DNA of 64,000 nt, taken from the NCBI RefSeq assembly GCF_030408755.1, contig NZ_CP047209.1, positions 1,798,001 to 1,862,000 on the forward strand, given 5' to 3'. Shown one piece after another: positions 29,101-39,524 of the stretch. Position 1 is the first letter of the stretch; every line of letters starts with the position of its first letter. The notes beneath the pieces were generated by a model that made no database searches, was not told where the DNA came from, and saw only the letters and a list, made by a program, of their open reading frames with translations. The position numbers and the translations under genes were made by a program. The DNA comes from Corynebacterium felinum (GTDB taxonomy: Bacteria > Actinomycetota > Actinomycetes > Mycobacteriales > Mycobacteriaceae).

Positions 29101-29353
29101 CGAAGATGGAGGACACGCCACCAACGACTGCTCCGAAGGCTGATCCGGTGCGCTCTTCTGAGGTTTCGGATGCGCGGCGGGCGGAATTGCCGTAGGCACT
29201 CATAGCAGCACCTCCACGTGGTGTGGTGGAGGTGCTGCGTGCGTGAGTGCGAGTTCCTGTGTTTTTGCTCCGGCCTTTGTTACCTTGTGGGGCTGGACGT
29301 GTGGAACCACGACTATTCCTTCCTTTGCCTGGGGAGGAGCTTGTGACAGTCAT
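26108..29353 (-). CDS. ftsK: DNA translocase FtsK
   Basis: 1081 aa. Pumps DNA at the closing septum and activates chromosome dimer resolution. N-terminus: basic, Ser/Thr/Arg-rich about 150 residues, then four hydrophobic helices (about 165-310). A long Ala/Pro-rich linker follows (about 340-590), with tandem Ala stretches. The motor domain shows [18 protein letters not shown] (Walker A), [20 protein letters not shown] (Walker B region) and [20 protein letters not shown]. The C-terminal winged-helix gamma domain (about 960-1030, [20 protein letters not shown]) reads KOPS-type DNA signals. Start at ATG 29353, without a clear ribosome binding site. Confidence 0.96.
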   Translation of the reverse strand: MTVTSSSPGKGRNSRGSTRPAPQGNKGRSKNTGTRTHARSTSTTPRGGAAMSAYGNSARRASETSEERTGSAFGAVVGGVSSIFGATAKGLGGLTRKLARRNESDVESDFDAFNEPEHTSPRQEQRETTRGRRYATSDEETITEATRAPRAPRTPNGYNRQTSDSIGLMLIALAVVLGASVWLDIAGPIGDAISHTTHLLIGAGALVLPFALIAIAVALMLGHQLPSRGRGRVIGGTALIVLSMLGLVHVFAGTPVTTAGRVVAGGYLGAYVGGPLALGFTPFIAVPLLVLLIVYGALRVTGISIRELVDYIKDYLDSRRYYDEEEGHYLDEHDDYAHVDADIDALAEGRPRPHRAVRNYDPAPRPRPRAEAPRAVRPHAPVAPVGSASEPEAAEQPSLFGNPLNNYPADTHSPSRPRVTQQDYDTDEFPAIQGETTVSVTKPQPAPARPSAAGTNTAAAIGAAGAAAAGVAGAVGASKAAGIASAATAAASAAQAAQELGTHAIDAVASTQRTLAQARASQPAAPAANPAASAPTPAVPAAPQAARVVPTAAETTYQVPSTDLLTPGMPPKGHSAANDRMIEAITDVFAEFKVDAHVVGFSRGPTVTRYEVELGPGVKVSKITNLQSNLAYAAATDNVRLLTPIPGKSLVGIEVPNADREMVRLADVLNAPSIHDDHDPMLVGLGKDIEGEFVAHSVQKMPHLLVAGSTGSGKSAFVNSLLVSLLTRATPEEVRLILVDPKMVELTPYEGIPHLITPIITQPKKAAAALQWLVEEMEQRYMDMKQARVRHIKDFNRKIKTGEIHTPAGSQREYKAYPYIVCIVDELADLMMTAPKEIEDSIVRITQKARAAGIHLVLATQRPSVDVVTGLIKTNVPSRLAFATSSLTDSRVILDQAGAEKLIGMGDGLFIPQGGRPKRIQGAFVTDEEVQAVVEAAKAQGEPDYTDGVTEDKAQDSKKDIDDDIGGDLEDLLQAVELVVTSQLGSTSMLQRKMRIGFAKAGRLMDLMESREIVGPSEGSKAREVLVKPEELDTITWMLKGADPRDAPKEEHGVDTLDAEGSTNGDTTTVQATYNPSGNAF

Positions 29354-29436
29354 GGGTTCAACTGTAATAGCTCAAACCACAGGTTTCACATTTGCAACAC
29401 CTAAAACAGGTTCTTTTTTAAAATCAAGACTCCATA

Positions 29437-30144
29437 CTAGATCTTTGAACGTCGCAATTTCGAGCGGTCGCCAGTAGTTTCTACTAATGCGCATTCTCTT
29501 CCGTAGAGGAAAAGCAGAATTTCCCCAACACTTCCGCGGATGGTGATCACGTGATCACCGGAAGGTGCGACTCCTCGTCGGTCTTTTGCCACCATGCGGG
29601 GATATCCATAAGGCTCTAGGATGACGGGGATTTCTGATTTGGCCACCAGTAGTGGTGCCAGCACTTTGAGTACGGTGTGGAGTTCTTTTTCTTCTTCCGG
29701 CGTGAATTTGCGCGGGAGGGTATCTGCCACTGGGGCTGATTCGTGAAAATTATTGGCTCCTTCCCCACTAGTGTCGGCTGTGAAGTGTTCTTGTGCAGCG
29801 ACACCGTTGTGTGCGCGGCGGACGTCTTCGTGGTGAATAAAGTACTCGGCGACATTGATGTATTTGTCGAGGTACCGAAAGGGGCTGTATTTGTGGGGTC
29901 CTGCTGCGAAGCGGTCGATGAGTTCGAAAAAGTCTTTGCTTTTGAGGTCTTCGCTGGCGCGTTCGAGGCGGCGTGCGAACCGTGGGATGAACATGCCGAG
30001 GGCATCGGTGAATTGGTTTTCGCGGATCACCATGTGCACTAATAGATCGTGGACTGTCCATCCTTCGCACAGTGTTGGCGCGTGCGGCCCTTTGGCGTGC
30101 ATAAGGGCAACGAGGCGTTGACGTTCTTTTTGTGCGAGTTTCAT
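29437..30144 (-). CDS. DinB/MDMPI-like protein of the TIGR03085 group
   Basis: 235 aa. Begins LAQKERQRLVALMHAKGPHAPTLCEGW and continues with TVHDLLVHMVIRE, the pattern of mycothiol-dependent maleylpyruvate isomerase-like metal-binding proteins; the His of DLLVHM and the YFIHHEDVRRAH segment supply likely metal ligands. Proteins of this actinobacterial group (TIGR03085) have no proven substrate but probably act on mycothiol-linked compounds. It is upstream of ftsK in the same direction with an 83-bp gap. Confidence 0.8.
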   Translation of the reverse strand: MKLAQKERQRLVALMHAKGPHAPTLCEGWTVHDLLVHMVIRENQFTDALGMFIPRFARRLERASEDLKSKDFFELIDRFAAGPHKYSPFRYLDKYINVAEYFIHHEDVRRAHNGVAAQEHFTADTSGEGANNFHESAPVADTLPRKFTPEEEKELHTVLKVLAPLLVAKSEIPVILEPYGYPRMVAKDRRGVAPSGDHVITIRGSVGEILLFLYGRECALVETTGDRSKLRRSKI

Positions 30145-30293
30145 AGTTTCTTAGCTTAATGCTGCCTTTGTGCATGTGGTGGGTGAAAACCCTTAAAGCT
30201 GTGCAGGAATTTTGACCACCTGTGAAAATTCCTGCATGCTCATCGACGTCGACAAAGCCACTCCCCTGAACCAATGAGAGTTTTATGCGTAGC

Positions 30294-30614
30294 TCATTGT
30301 TGTTTTTCTGGTTCGGCGCAGAACACGTAACTAAGAGTTTCGTGCGTGAGGCGTTTTTGTGTTCCGGTGATTCTTGCGATTTCACCAGTTGCCACGCATG
30401 GCGAGGTGTGATTGTTGAGAACTGCGGCATCCCAGCGTGTTGGTTGGGAGTAACTTGACCATGCCCGCCCAGCGTTTGCACCGTATCGCTATTCTCCACC
30501 TTCGGCGGACACGGCAGTTGGTTCTGTGTTGCCCACGATGTGAGCAGCATGGGCAGCAGTATATGTGATTACAATGGCAGCGATAGCAATCGCTGTTACA
30601 GATTTTCTCATCAT
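30294..30614 (-). pseudogene. Lactococcin-972-like bacteriocin, interrupted by an amber codon
   Basis: The frame has 107 codons. ATG 30614 follows GGAAGGA and opens a signal peptide (MRKSVTAIAIAAIVITYTAA), then AVSAEGGE and a TAG at 30489-30491. After the TAG the frame stays open to TGA 30294 and reads RYGANAGRAWSSYSQP, TRWDAAVLNNHTSPC and ends near LSYVFC. Signal peptide, Gly-Gly-X-Trp-X-Tyr-Gly, WSSY and the Tyr/Cys end resemble the lactococcin 972 family, in which a Trp occupies the place of the TAG (TGG to TAG). As it stands a 41-aa truncated peptide would be made. No immunity or ABC transporter genes follow. The family assignment is by eye. Confidence 0.55.
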
Positions 30615-30648
30615 GGGTTCCTTCCGTAATCGATTTATGCACAAATTA

Positions 30649-30936
30649 TTATTCGATTTGATCTGTCACCCTTCGCGCACATGCTCGCTGGTATCTGCAT
30701 ATTCTGTGATCCGCCGCCATGTGGCTGTAACAGACGGTAACCGCTTTGATGCTAACGCCGTTGAAACTACAGGAAAGCAAAGTAATGTCGTGGACATCAT
30801 CCCCACCAGCAATCAACTTTAAAGCCAGATTCACCCACACATCCCCTAACGTGTGCGTGAGCCCAGAACGCAGCAAAGCGGAATCAAGGCAGTTACTTAT
30901 TCCCACCAATTCGGCTACGTGAGCAAACGGTAACAC
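30649..30936 (-). pseudogene. N-terminal fragment of an IS1380-like transposase
   Basis: The frame contains THTLGDVWVNLALKLIAGGD followed by DVHDITLLSC, which resembles the N-terminal region of IS1380-family transposases, where a DLALALALGGDCLADIALLR-like stretch is usual. No catalytic DDE part follows, and the intact IS5-like element begins just 27 bp beyond its start. I read it as a relic; it could also be chance. Confidence 0.35.
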
Positions 30937-31039
30937 CCCACACCAGACACAAGATGAGAAAATGAGGTTTTCTCACCGGGGAAATGCGTTTGAAACGCTG
31001 ACCTGTGGTTTTGGGGGTTTTGTGGGTGTGTCGTAACGA

Positions 31040-31112
31040 AAGCACGCGGGGTTCTTACTCAGAATGGTTTTTGATACAGGAAAATCAAACTGAAAGGAAC
31101 TCCCGCGTGCTT
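31040..31112 (+). promoter_or_regulatory. Hairpin hiding the transposase start
   Basis: Arms at 31040-31054 and 31097-31112 pair over 14 positions with one G-U and one bulge. The 3' arm includes the end of the ribosome binding site and the GTG start (31107). In transcripts entering from outside, this would block transposase translation, a known safety device of insertion sequences. Confidence 0.55.
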
Positions 31113-31901
31113 CGCTATTCTGCCACACTTGACGTCCCAATTTCCACTGCACGTACCATCAGCGCTTGGCTTCAAGCTCATCGCCGTCGACATGACCTTC
31201 GCCCCCATCAACGTGCCACAACGTGTTGGGAGCAAGCAATTATGCTTCTACGCTGGCTTTATGAAGCAACAAGTATCGCTACTATTGCTCGTGATGCTCG
31301 TGTTTCACAAGCCACAGGCTACCGCTACATCCATGAAGCACTCAGGGTTGTTTCCGCCAAATCTCCCACCCTCATCGACGCACTACGCCATGCCAAGGAC
31401 GCCAATAATCTTTTCGTCTGCCTTGACGGAACACTCATCCGAACAGACCGCGTAGCGAGAAAGAACCCGAAAAACCGTCACGATCTGTGGTATTCCGGAA
31501 AACATAAGGCATTTGGTGGCAATGTACAGGTGCTCACTGACGAGAGTGGGTACCCACTATGGGTATCCTCAGTATCTCCTGGATCAACCCACGACATCAC
31601 AGCAGCGCGTGAGCATGTTCTTGATGCAATAAGCACTGTTGATATTTGCGTTCTTGCCGACAAAGGCTACATTGGTGCAGGTCACAACGTACACACACCG
31701 ATCAGAGGAAGGAATCTGGCAGATGACGAATACGAGTACAACCGTCGTCTTAACGGTTTGCGAGCACCATCAGAACGAGCAAACGCCATGCTCAAACAAC
31801 TCAAAGCACTACGGCGTGTAACACTATGCCCTAAAACCATTACAGCCATCGCAAAAACTGCTTTAGTCGTCCTACACCTAGCCCGCAAAATACTCTGGTG
31901 A
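31107..31901 (+). CDS. IS5-like transposase (DDE, Tnp_4 type)
   Basis: 264 aa from the GTG at 31107, behind AAAGGA; the frame also opens upstream at 31005 but that part is the IS leader. The N-terminal half holds a helix-turn-helix (DARVSQATGYRYIHEALRVV). The catalytic domain shows the first Asp in FVCLDGTLIRTDRV, the second in VLADKGYIGAG and a Glu in the PSERANAMLKQLKALRRV helix, in line with DDE_Tnp_4. The gene is complete, without frameshift, so the element may be active. Confidence 0.9.
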   Translation: MLRYSATLDVPISTARTISAWLQAHRRRHDLRPHQRATTCWEQAIMLLRWLYEATSIATIARDARVSQATGYRYIHEALRVVSAKSPTLIDALRHAKDANNLFVCLDGTLIRTDRVARKNPKNRHDLWYSGKHKAFGGNVQVLTDESGYPLWVSSVSPGSTHDITAAREHVLDAISTVDICVLADKGYIGAGHNVHTPIRGRNLADDEYEYNRRLNGLRAPSERANAMLKQLKALRRVTLCPKTITAIAKTALVVLHLARKILW

Positions 31902-31913
31902 GAAAACCTCAAT

Positions 31914-32231
31914 CTAGCAACCCGTGGAATGTATGTGGTAATCAACACCCAAAAAAGTGTTTCTTTCTACCTAGATTATTGACTTCAAAACATCCCTATT
32001 CTAGCAGGTCAAGAAGCACTTTCTTTACTTTTTGCTCACCTTTTCACACCCATGAAAAATCCGGGCTAGGCCAACAAAGGATTAAAGGCGAAGTCGCCAT
32101 TCTACATTCGTTGCATAGGAAGAAGTTTCGAAATGTGCATCATTTTTCACAGTAAGCTCGCCCAATAGTTAAGCACCATCGGCAGTGTGGGAGTTAAACG
32201 TTGAGAGAGCAGAGAAACCTGAGAAATAAAA
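31914..32231. other. Intergenic region between IS and rnj
   Basis: About 320 bp without a gene; AT-rich. Only the rnj terminator next to it is recognisable. Confidence 0.5.
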
Positions 32232-32281
32232 TTGCCTTGGTGTTCACCAGCACTACTGTGCGGGAATCAACACCAAGGCAA
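32232..32281 (-). terminator. rnj terminator
   Basis: TTGCCTTGGTGTT and AACACCAAGGCAA form a perfect 13-bp stem; on the minus strand it is followed by TTTTATTT. It is 21 bp beyond the rnj stop. Confidence 0.85.
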
Positions 32282-32301
32282 AGTGTGAAAAGGTCTAGCT
32301 G

Positions 32302-34449
32302 TTACAGACTTGGACGTGCGCGGCGCACTTCCTCTTCATCCACTGGGGAATGAACATCAGAAGTCATTGGAACAACGGTCGGCATGATCATTGGCTTACG
32401 ACGCCAAGTTTGCTCCACATAACGAGACACCTTGCGGCGCAGCTGCTGAACCATGCGGTATGGATCATTCTCGCCTTCCGCAGCGAGATCATCCATGGTG
32501 GTGGACACAAGGTCGGTTACCTCAGGCATCATTGCCACGGCGTCCTCAGAGAAGCCCTTCGCCTGAACCGTTGGGCGCTCAAGCAGGCGACCAGTGCGGT
32601 TATCGATTACAGCGGTGATGGAAATCAGGCCTCCTTCACCCAAAGCGGTGCGATCATCGAGAACTTCCTGATCGATATCACCCATGGTGACACCATCAAC
32701 ATACAAGTTACCGATCGGGATCTGGCCGACGACGCGGGCACGACCATCAATGAGATCCACAACAACACCGTTTTGTGCCAGCACACAGTTTTCGCGGGCA
32801 ACACCGGTGGCAATTGCTAGTTCCTTGTTAGCACGAAGGTGGCGCCATTCGCCGTGCACCGGCATTGCGTTCTTTGGGCGGGCAGCATTGTAAAGGAAGA
32901 GCAGTTCGCCGGAGTAACCGTGGCCAGAGGTGTGCACCTTGGCGTCGCGGCCGGTGATCACAGTTGCGCCGATCTGAGCAAGCATGTTGATCACACCAAA
33001 CACAGCTTCCTCATTGCCAGGAACCAGCGAGGAGGAAAGGATGATGACGTCACCATCACGCACAGTGATCTGGCGGTGTTCGCGACGCGCCATGCGCGAC
33101 AGCGCAGCCATTGGCTCACCCTGAGTACCGGTGGTGATCAGCATAACCTTATGAGGCGCCATCTTTGCAGCATCGTCCATGGTGACAATGGTGCCGCGAG
33201 GTGCCTTCAGATAGCCGAGCTTTTCGGCAATTTCCATGTTGCGGATCATCGACCGGCCGTTGAACGCAACCTTTCGGCCAGCGGCCACGGCTGCATCAAC
33301 AGCGGCTTGGACGCGGTCCACATTGGAGGCGAAGCAGGCCAAAATCACGCGCTGTTTCGCATCGGCTACGATGCGGCGCAGAGTTGGGGCGATTTCCGAT
33401 TCCGAACCAGACACACCAGGGGTGGTGGCGTTGGTGGAGTCGCACAAGAACAGGTCGATGCCTTCGTCGCCAAAGCGAGACAATGCTGGCAGATCGGTGG
33501 GCCTGCCGGACGGTGGGGTCTGGTCGAGCTTGACGTCACCGGTCATCACAACAAGACCTGCACCGGTCTTGATTGCTACGCCTAGGCAGTCAGGAATGGA
33601 GTGGTTGACTGTCCAGAAGCGCACATTAAATGGGCCGCGGTTGATGTTGGAGGATTCATTGACCTCAATCAACTTGGGACGCTGGCGGTGCTCGCGGCAC
33701 TTCGCGGCGATCAATGCCAAAGTGAATTTCGATGCCAAGATGGGCAGGTCCGGGCGAAGCTTAAGCAACCATGGGATGGCGCCAATGTGGTCTTCGTGCC
33801 CGTGGGTCACGACGAGTGCTTCCACCTTGTCCAGCTTGTCTTCGATCGGGCCGAAGTCAGGAAGGATGAGGTCAACGCCTGGTTCACCGGACGAGGGGAA
33901 CAAGACGCCACAGTCAACGATCAGCAGTTTTCCGTTGTATTCAAAAACGGTCATGTTGCGACCGATTTCAGAAATACCACCCAGTGCGTAGATACGCAGC
34001 CCGTTCTTTGGTGCCTTGGGCGGCAGTGGGAGGCGTTCGGTCAGATCCGCACCCTGCATCGACTTGACCACGTTACGACGGCCACGGTTATTGCCACCGT
34101 TACCTTGCGCAGTGCGGTGAGAGGTGTTAGATGCGCCCTGGTTAGCGGAATCAGCGCTGGTTTCCTCCGTCTTGCGACGCGAACGCGTAGAGCCGTTTCG
34201 GCTCCCATTGCTGCGTGTAGAGGTGCTTCGACTTGTGCTACTTGAGCGGTTTGAGCTGCGGCCACGGCCACGGCTTGAGGTTTTCTCTGTTGCGTCAGTT
34301 GGTGCATTCTCAGCGTTGGTGCTGATCTGCGTGGTGTCCTGTGTTGGTGCATTCGGGGTTTCCGGTGCACGGAATACAGGGGTTTCTGCAGTCTCCGGCG
34401 AGCCAGCCTTGCGGGTAACTCGACGGTTACGACTACGAGATTCAGTCAT
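32302..34449 (-). CDS. rnj: Ribonuclease J
   Basis: 715 aa. Zinc-dependent 5'-3' exoribonuclease/endonuclease of the metallo-beta-lactamase and beta-CASP class. The metal motif [16 protein letters not shown], the [20 protein letters not shown] start of the fold and the beta-CASP stretch [14 protein letters not shown] are clear, as is the C-terminal [13 protein letters not shown]. The first about 145 residues are a disordered Ser/Arg/Asn/Thr-rich extension, as in other actinobacterial RNase J. Its ATG overlaps the dapA stop by 8 bp, so it is translated from the dapB-thyX-dapA-rnj operon. Confidence 0.95.
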   Translation of the reverse strand: MTESRSRNRRVTRKAGSPETAETPVFRAPETPNAPTQDTTQISTNAENAPTDATEKTSSRGRGRSSNRSSSTSRSTSTRSNGSRNGSTRSRRKTEETSADSANQGASNTSHRTAQGNGGNNRGRRNVVKSMQGADLTERLPLPPKAPKNGLRIYALGGISEIGRNMTVFEYNGKLLIVDCGVLFPSSGEPGVDLILPDFGPIEDKLDKVEALVVTHGHEDHIGAIPWLLKLRPDLPILASKFTLALIAAKCREHRQRPKLIEVNESSNINRGPFNVRFWTVNHSIPDCLGVAIKTGAGLVVMTGDVKLDQTPPSGRPTDLPALSRFGDEGIDLFLCDSTNATTPGVSGSESEIAPTLRRIVADAKQRVILACFASNVDRVQAAVDAAVAAGRKVAFNGRSMIRNMEIAEKLGYLKAPRGTIVTMDDAAKMAPHKVMLITTGTQGEPMAALSRMARREHRQITVRDGDVIILSSSLVPGNEEAVFGVINMLAQIGATVITGRDAKVHTSGHGYSGELLFLYNAARPKNAMPVHGEWRHLRANKELAIATGVARENCVLAQNGVVVDLIDGRARVVGQIPIGNLYVDGVTMGDIDQEVLDDRTALGEGGLISITAVIDNRTGRLLERPTVQAKGFSEDAVAMMPEVTDLVSTTMDDLAAEGENDPYRMVQQLRRKVSRYVEQTWRRKPMIMPTVVPMTSDVHSPVDEEEVRRARPSL

Positions 34450-35356
34450 TATTTAATACTCCAGCATTTTTCATGTCGTGGCGTAGTGCTTCGAGTTCAT
34501 GCTTACTGGCGGCGAGGATAGGTAGACGTGGGTCGCCAACTTCGATTCCTTGGAGTCTCAGCCCCGCTTTTGCCAGGGTTACTCCGCCCAGTCGGGCTTG
34601 TGCGCGCACCAGTGGCGCGAGTGAAGCGTTAATCTCGCGTGCTTTCACGAGATCGCCGTTATTAAAACTTTCATACATTTCACGCAAGTGGCTGGGTGCA
34701 AGGTGTCCGATTACCGAGATGAATCCGGTGGCCCCCACGCTTAACCACGGGAGGTTAAGGGGGTCGTCGCCGGAGTACCATGCGAGTCCGAGATCGCGGA
34801 TTTGCGTGGTTGCTAGGGCGATGTCACCTTTTGCGTCTTTGACCGCTTTGACTGTGTCTAGTTGGGCAATTTTTTCCAGCGTTGGCGCTTCGATCGCGAT
34901 GACGGAGCGGGCTGGAATGTCGTAGACACAAATGGGGAGGTCGGTTGCTTCAGCAATTGCTTTGAAATGGTGGTAAATACCCTCTTGACTCGGCTTGGAG
35001 TAGTAAGGAGTAACAACCAGAAGGCCATCGGCACCCGCGTTCGCGGATGCTTCGGCCAGTTCTACCGATGAGCGAGTGTTGTTGGTTCCGGCACCTGCGA
35101 TGAGCTTGATGTCGGAGCCGAATTCTTCGCGAACGGCTTTGAGCAGGTTAATCTTTTCCGACAGCGTGGTGGTGGGTGCTTCGCCAGTGGTTCCGGCGAG
35201 CACGAGTGAATCTACACCATTGCTCACGAGATGGCGGGCGAGTGCAACACCTGCGTCGATGTCTACTTCGCCTGCCTGATTAAAGGGGGTGACCATTGCG
35301 ACGGAGATTGTACCGAAGGTATCAATCCCTGTCTTCGCTGCCAAACCTGTGCTCAT
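34442..35356 (-). CDS. dapA: 4-hydroxy-tetrahydrodipicolinate synthase
   Basis: 304 aa, TIM barrel. Condenses pyruvate with aspartate semialdehyde, the first step of the lysine/DAP branch. Signatures: [33 protein letters not shown] with the catalytic Tyr, and the Schiff-base Lys in [11 protein letters not shown]. Precedes rnj with an 8-bp overlap and follows thyX after a 200-bp gap that holds a long hairpin. Confidence 0.95.
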   Translation of the reverse strand: MSTGLAAKTGIDTFGTISVAMVTPFNQAGEVDIDAGVALARHLVSNGVDSLVLAGTTGEAPTTTLSEKINLLKAVREEFGSDIKLIAGAGTNNTRSSVELAEASANAGADGLLVVTPYYSKPSQEGIYHHFKAIAEATDLPICVYDIPARSVIAIEAPTLEKIAQLDTVKAVKDAKGDIALATTQIRDLGLAWYSGDDPLNLPWLSVGATGFISVIGHLAPSHLREMYESFNNGDLVKAREINASLAPLVRAQARLGGVTLAKAGLRLQGIEVGDPRLPILAASKHELEALRHDMKNAGVLNND

Positions 35357-35486
35357 GACTCATAAGGTTACCGTCTTTGTGCCAGTTCCTTCGAATCTTG
35401 TGACGTGTCTTGTCTAAAATATTGATTCTTGACCATCTTTATTGCACCCCCAGTGTGTGATTCAGCACTCCCCCTTCCCCCGTGTT

Positions 35487-35552
35487 AAGCGTATCGACGC
35501 CGCCCCTCAGCGCCGATTATGTGCGGGCGTGGGGACGGCGTCGATAAGCGTT
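35487..35552 (-). terminator. Long hairpin between thyX and dapA
   Basis: Arms around GTATCGACGCCG and CGGCGTCGAT (35487-35505 with 35531-35552) form a stem of about 18 bp with a loop of about 25 nt just behind the thyX stop. It probably terminates or processes thyX transcripts and leaves dapA with its own promoter in 35360-35480. Confidence 0.6.
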
Positions 35553-35556
35553 GCTC

Positions 35557-36309
35557 TTAAAAATCAGTGACGTAAGGGCTTGTTGCCATTTGCGAGCCAT
35601 CAGCGAGTGTTGCGATGTCAAAGTCCCCGAATACGACAGGGGCTTGGCTGCGCAACAGTTTTAAACACTCGACAGCAAGCTGCCGGATTTCAACATCGGC
35701 GTGTTCGGTTGCACGCATCCCAATAAAGTGCCGCCAGCTGCGGAAATTGCCAGTGACCACAATGCGCGATTCAGTTGCGTTAGGCAAAATAGCGCGTGCG
35801 GCTTGGCGTGCTTGCTTTTTGCGCAGCAGCGCGTTGGGCTCGCCATCAAATTTTTGCTCTAAAGCATCGACGAGTTCGTTGTAGGCGAAGCGAGTTTCAT
35901 CGACAGCGTTCATGAACAACCGGTAAAGCTCCTCATCTTCCCTGATAAGCGCGGGCACAACGACCTCGGATTGCCCAGAATGGACGAATCTTTGCGAAAG
36001 TTGGGAGAAGCTAAAGTGCCGGTGCCGCACAAGTTCGTGGGTTGCCGACCGCGAAATGCCCCGAATATAGAGGGTGGCGCAGGGGTGCTCAAGCAGCGCA
36101 AGATGCCCTACTTCCATGATGTGGCGGATGTAGGCACCGTTACTAGCTGTGCGCGGGTTGGGCTTGTCGAACGTTTCGTAGCAGGCACGACCTGCAAATT
36201 CAACGAGTGCTTCAATACTGTTCGCATCGGTTTCCCACGGTATGCTCGCCGGCGGGGTGAACTGGCTGCAGGCTACGAGTTCGACTGTGAGTGAAGATTC
36301 GACTGCCAT
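35557..36309 (-). CDS. thyX: Flavin-dependent thymidylate synthase ThyX
   Basis: 250 aa. Makes dTMP from dUMP with methylene-tetrahydrofolate and FAD. The ThyX motif RHRxxSxxxxSxR is present as [14 protein letters not shown], with [20 protein letters not shown] near the C-terminus. It lies 5 bp after dapB and is therefore cotranscribed with it, as in other corynebacteria. Confidence 0.96.
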   Translation of the reverse strand: MAVESSLTVELVACSQFTPPASIPWETDANSIEALVEFAGRACYETFDKPNPRTASNGAYIRHIMEVGHLALLEHPCATLYIRGISRSATHELVRHRHFSFSQLSQRFVHSGQSEVVVPALIREDEELYRLFMNAVDETRFAYNELVDALEQKFDGEPNALLRKKQARQAARAILPNATESRIVVTGNFRSWRHFIGMRATEHADVEIRQLAVECLKLLRSQAPVVFGDFDIATLADGSQMATSPYVTDF

Positions 36310-36314
36310 GTGTG

Positions 36315-37121
<807 letters not shown>

Positions 37122-37301
37122 TCAAGGAGACCACCCCCACTTTCACCAAGGAATTCTTCACGCCCCTCCCCCGGGAACACCTTCGGGCGTGTCCAAAGAT
37201 CGATCACCACAGTTTCAGCTCTTGCGCACCCCCCTAGATTCACCCCGCAGACTTAAACAGCACAAAAATTACCCACCTATCAATAGATGGAAATTGATTG
37301 A

Positions 37302-37389
37302 AAATTAATAGTTAGAGTTTCAGGAAAGCGGGTGAAAATTGACCTGCGGTTTTACAAGTAGCACTCGCTCTATCTCTAACTGATATATT
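37302..37389. repeat. Structured intergenic repeat, copy 2
   Basis: Arms 37302-37317 and 37374-37389 enclose a 56-nt core (37318-37373). The inner eight pairs (AGTTAGAG with CTCTAACT) are all Watson-Crick yet differ from copy 1 at four pairs. The core shares AAAATTGACCTGCGGTTTTA and GTAGCAC with copy 1. A short AT hairpin (CCTATCAATAG region) precedes it, as a similar one (ACATA...TATGT) precedes copy 1. Confidence 0.6.
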
Positions 37390-37468
37390 CCTAAGACGAA
37401 GATTCTGGCACCTAAAAGTCCCCTCACTCCACATCCACAATTCCATGGACACGAAAGCAGCACAAAAA

Positions 37469-37675
37469 TCAATCACACTCACGCCAATAGGTACTAACAG
37501 AATGATCCAGACACGCCTTCCATAGCCGAGTTTTCACCGTACTTTCCATCATCGCGACAATTGCGTCTTCAGCAGTCGTTGCTTCACAGATCACCCATCC
37601 GACACGATCCATATTGGTTGATCCGTGATTAACAACCGCTCCAAGTTCTGAGGTAATCCGTGTTTCACTAACCAT
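37469..37675 (-). CDS. Possible small protein, unknown
   Basis: 68 codons from an ATG to a stop. The predicted protein is soluble and of ordinary composition (for example VGWVICEATTAEDAIVAMME), but I recognise no family, and no Shine-Dalgarno sequence precedes the start. It may be a remnant of a larger gene lost from this accessory stretch. Confidence 0.2.
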   Translation of the reverse strand: MVSETRITSELGAVVNHGSTNMDRVGWVICEATTAEDAIVAMMESTVKTRLWKACLDHSVSTYWRECD

Positions 37676-38057
37676 CCCATTGGAAAATCAACACTTCAAG
37701 CGTTCCCGATGTCAGTATTGAAAAGAAAGTAGTTACAGCAGCCATACATGCGCTCTTCGGGTAAAAATCGGAAAGACCACGCCACGGCGAGCCAGCTCAC
37801 GAAAGCTGTCCCTTAAATTGGTTGGAATCGGTACTGAAAAATATGCCCGTTCCCGCTCGGGCTTTACCTTGAGTTGTAAACCTCAACGTTGCGCCCCAAG
37901 TGAAGAATCAACCTCTGTCGACAACATCATAAACTTCCGGAGCGGTAGCAACGATCGAGCGGAATTATCGCCACTTGACTGCTTGCCAAAGAAGCTCACC
38001 ACCGGCCCCATAGGCTCGACCACGAATTGAATAGGAGTAGTTTTCGACCATTAGCTT

Positions 38058-39290
38058 TTACTCGCTGTTGTTCATCTCCTTTTTCTTGACTGTGGATGCC
38101 AGAAAGCAAACTAGGGTCAGGATTATCAACGCTAACCATGTGGCATGTGGCCCTGTTGTCAGTAGCCAGCCAAACAGAGCAGGTGCTAGTGTCATTCCGA
38201 CGGACCAAGTCATTTGAAATGCAGCCATGTACTGGCCATTGTTGGTTTGGGGAGCTAGGGTCACGCTTAAAACATTCGATGCCGGCGTTGAAATCATTTC
38301 AGCGGCGGTGTAAATAATCATGACTAATGTGATTACGCACACTGTCGCAATTGGAACCTTGACTACTGCTATAGCAGACCAAAATACTGCGAAGGATGTG
38401 AGATTAAGGATGTAGCCAATCGTAATGTTCAGGTGAGGGGAGAATTTTTGCGTCCAATCAGCAACATGCGTGCTGAGCAACGCAACAACTACAGTGTTAC
38501 CAACCACAAGAAATCCTGCGAGAACCGCTGGTAGCCCGAGCTGTTCAGAAACATATATTGCAAGGACTAACGAAATCACCATCGCTGCCAGCACTAACCC
38601 AAGATTAAGAACCAACAGTCGCAGGTACGGACCATCCGCGAGGACTTTCCACAAAGTAGTTTTCTGATGCACTTCTGGATCGTTGGCATGAGTATTGCAT
38701 TCACCAACAGGTTTCCATCTTTGGAGGGCAACAGTAGATCCAAAGTAGAGCGCTGCACACGCTACGATCACGCCATGGAGAACCTCGGGAGACTTGGTTG
38801 AGAAAGCCAACGAGCTAATCAGCGTTCCAAATCCTATGCCCGCATTTCTAATAGCCCCGATCAGCCCGAACCAAGTCTGCATGTTTTTATTCTGCGAGGC
38901 AAGGCTGACTAAGCCACGACTGCTTGTCCAAAACATGTGCGACCCAGCTTGTGCCAACAGTTGGCTGGCGACAATCAATAAAACACTCTCGGACACCCAG
39001 AGGCACATGAGGTATCCAAACCCTGTGATGACGTCTCCAAGCATAGCGACCTTGCGAGGCCCGATGCGATTCAGCGCGCTACCAATTACTGCTGGTACGA
39101 GCGCCGCAATAGTTCGGCCTGCGGTGATCGCCACTCCGATAGTGGCAAGACCCACAGATGTCGTTCGATCGAAGTAAATAAGAAGAAACGCCATCATCAG
39201 TCCACTGCCAGCCGAGTTCATCAGCGCCGATGCAATAAGCAATTTTGACTGAGCCAGATTTTCGACTCGAACGCGCGTCGATAGGGCCAT
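38058..39290 (-). CDS. Major facilitator superfamily transporter
   Basis: 410 aa from ATG 39290, preceded by AAAGGAT; a longer frame opens at 39323. About twelve hydrophobic segments in two halves divided by a hydrophilic loop near residue 195-215. The loop between helices 2 and 3 has GSALNRIGPRKVAMLGDV, an MFS motif A variant. It resembles drug or metabolite exporters of actinobacteria; the substrate is unknown. It stands alone, with lower GC and less C-ending codons than the neighbours, between dapB and the PfkB gene, so it is probably an insertion. Confidence 0.8.
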   Translation of the reverse strand: MALSTRVRVENLAQSKLLIASALMNSAGSGLMMAFLLIYFDRTTSVGLATIGVAITAGRTIAALVPAVIGSALNRIGPRKVAMLGDVITGFGYLMCLWVSESVLLIVASQLLAQAGSHMFWTSSRGLVSLASQNKNMQTWFGLIGAIRNAGIGFGTLISSLAFSTKSPEVLHGVIVACAALYFGSTVALQRWKPVGECNTHANDPEVHQKTTLWKVLADGPYLRLLVLNLGLVLAAMVISLVLAIYVSEQLGLPAVLAGFLVVGNTVVVALLSTHVADWTQKFSPHLNITIGYILNLTSFAVFWSAIAVVKVPIATVCVITLVMIIYTAAEMISTPASNVLSVTLAPQTNNGQYMAAFQMTWSVGMTLAPALFGWLLTTGPHATWLALIILTLVCFLASTVKKKEMNNSE

Positions 39291-39524
39291 AGCGGAGTTA
39301 TCCTTTCTGTGAGGCGTTGACACTATGCACGGTCGCGTAGTCTCTCAAAGAGAGATCACCAAAGTGCGAGAAGTAATCGTGTCCCTTCGAGATCAAGGAC
39401 ATAACACACCGTTGAAAATATAATTATTGCCTCAATCAAACAAAATTGCTACAACGCAGACTCAAGGGATAGCCACCGCAGCAGTGCCTCACCTGCAACA
39501 ATGCCTCACACAAGTCATTGACCT

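Larger units (their letters stand above)
30964..31910 (+). mobile_element. Intact IS5-like insertion sequence
   Basis: 947 bp bounded by perfect 14-bp terminal inverted repeats GAGGTTTTCTCACC (30964-30977) and GGTGAGAAAACCTC (31897-31910). AAT on both sides (30961-30963, 31911-31913) is a likely 3-bp target duplication, as made by ISL2-type members of the IS5 group. It carries one intact transposase. Remnants of close relatives lie at 550-623, 53226-53352 and 56170-56465. Confidence 0.85.
37122..38057. other. Gene-poor accessory stretch with repeat copy 2
   Basis: 936 bp between dapB and the MFS gene with no convincing gene. It contains the structured repeat (37302-37389) and a 68-codon frame on the minus strand (37469-37675) of ordinary composition but without ribosome binding site or recognisable relatives. 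Base composition is more AT-rich than the flanking core genes. Confidence 0.5.

Noticed and set aside
29768..30550. Minus-strand frame of 260 codons overlapping the DinB-like gene and the bacteriocin
   Set aside because: It runs in another frame through two better supported features and is full of Arg, Thr and Pro stretches typical of shadow frames.
32839..33991. Long plus-strand frames opposite rnj
   Set aside because: rnj is complete with all motifs on the minus strand; the antisense frames reflect its codon bias.
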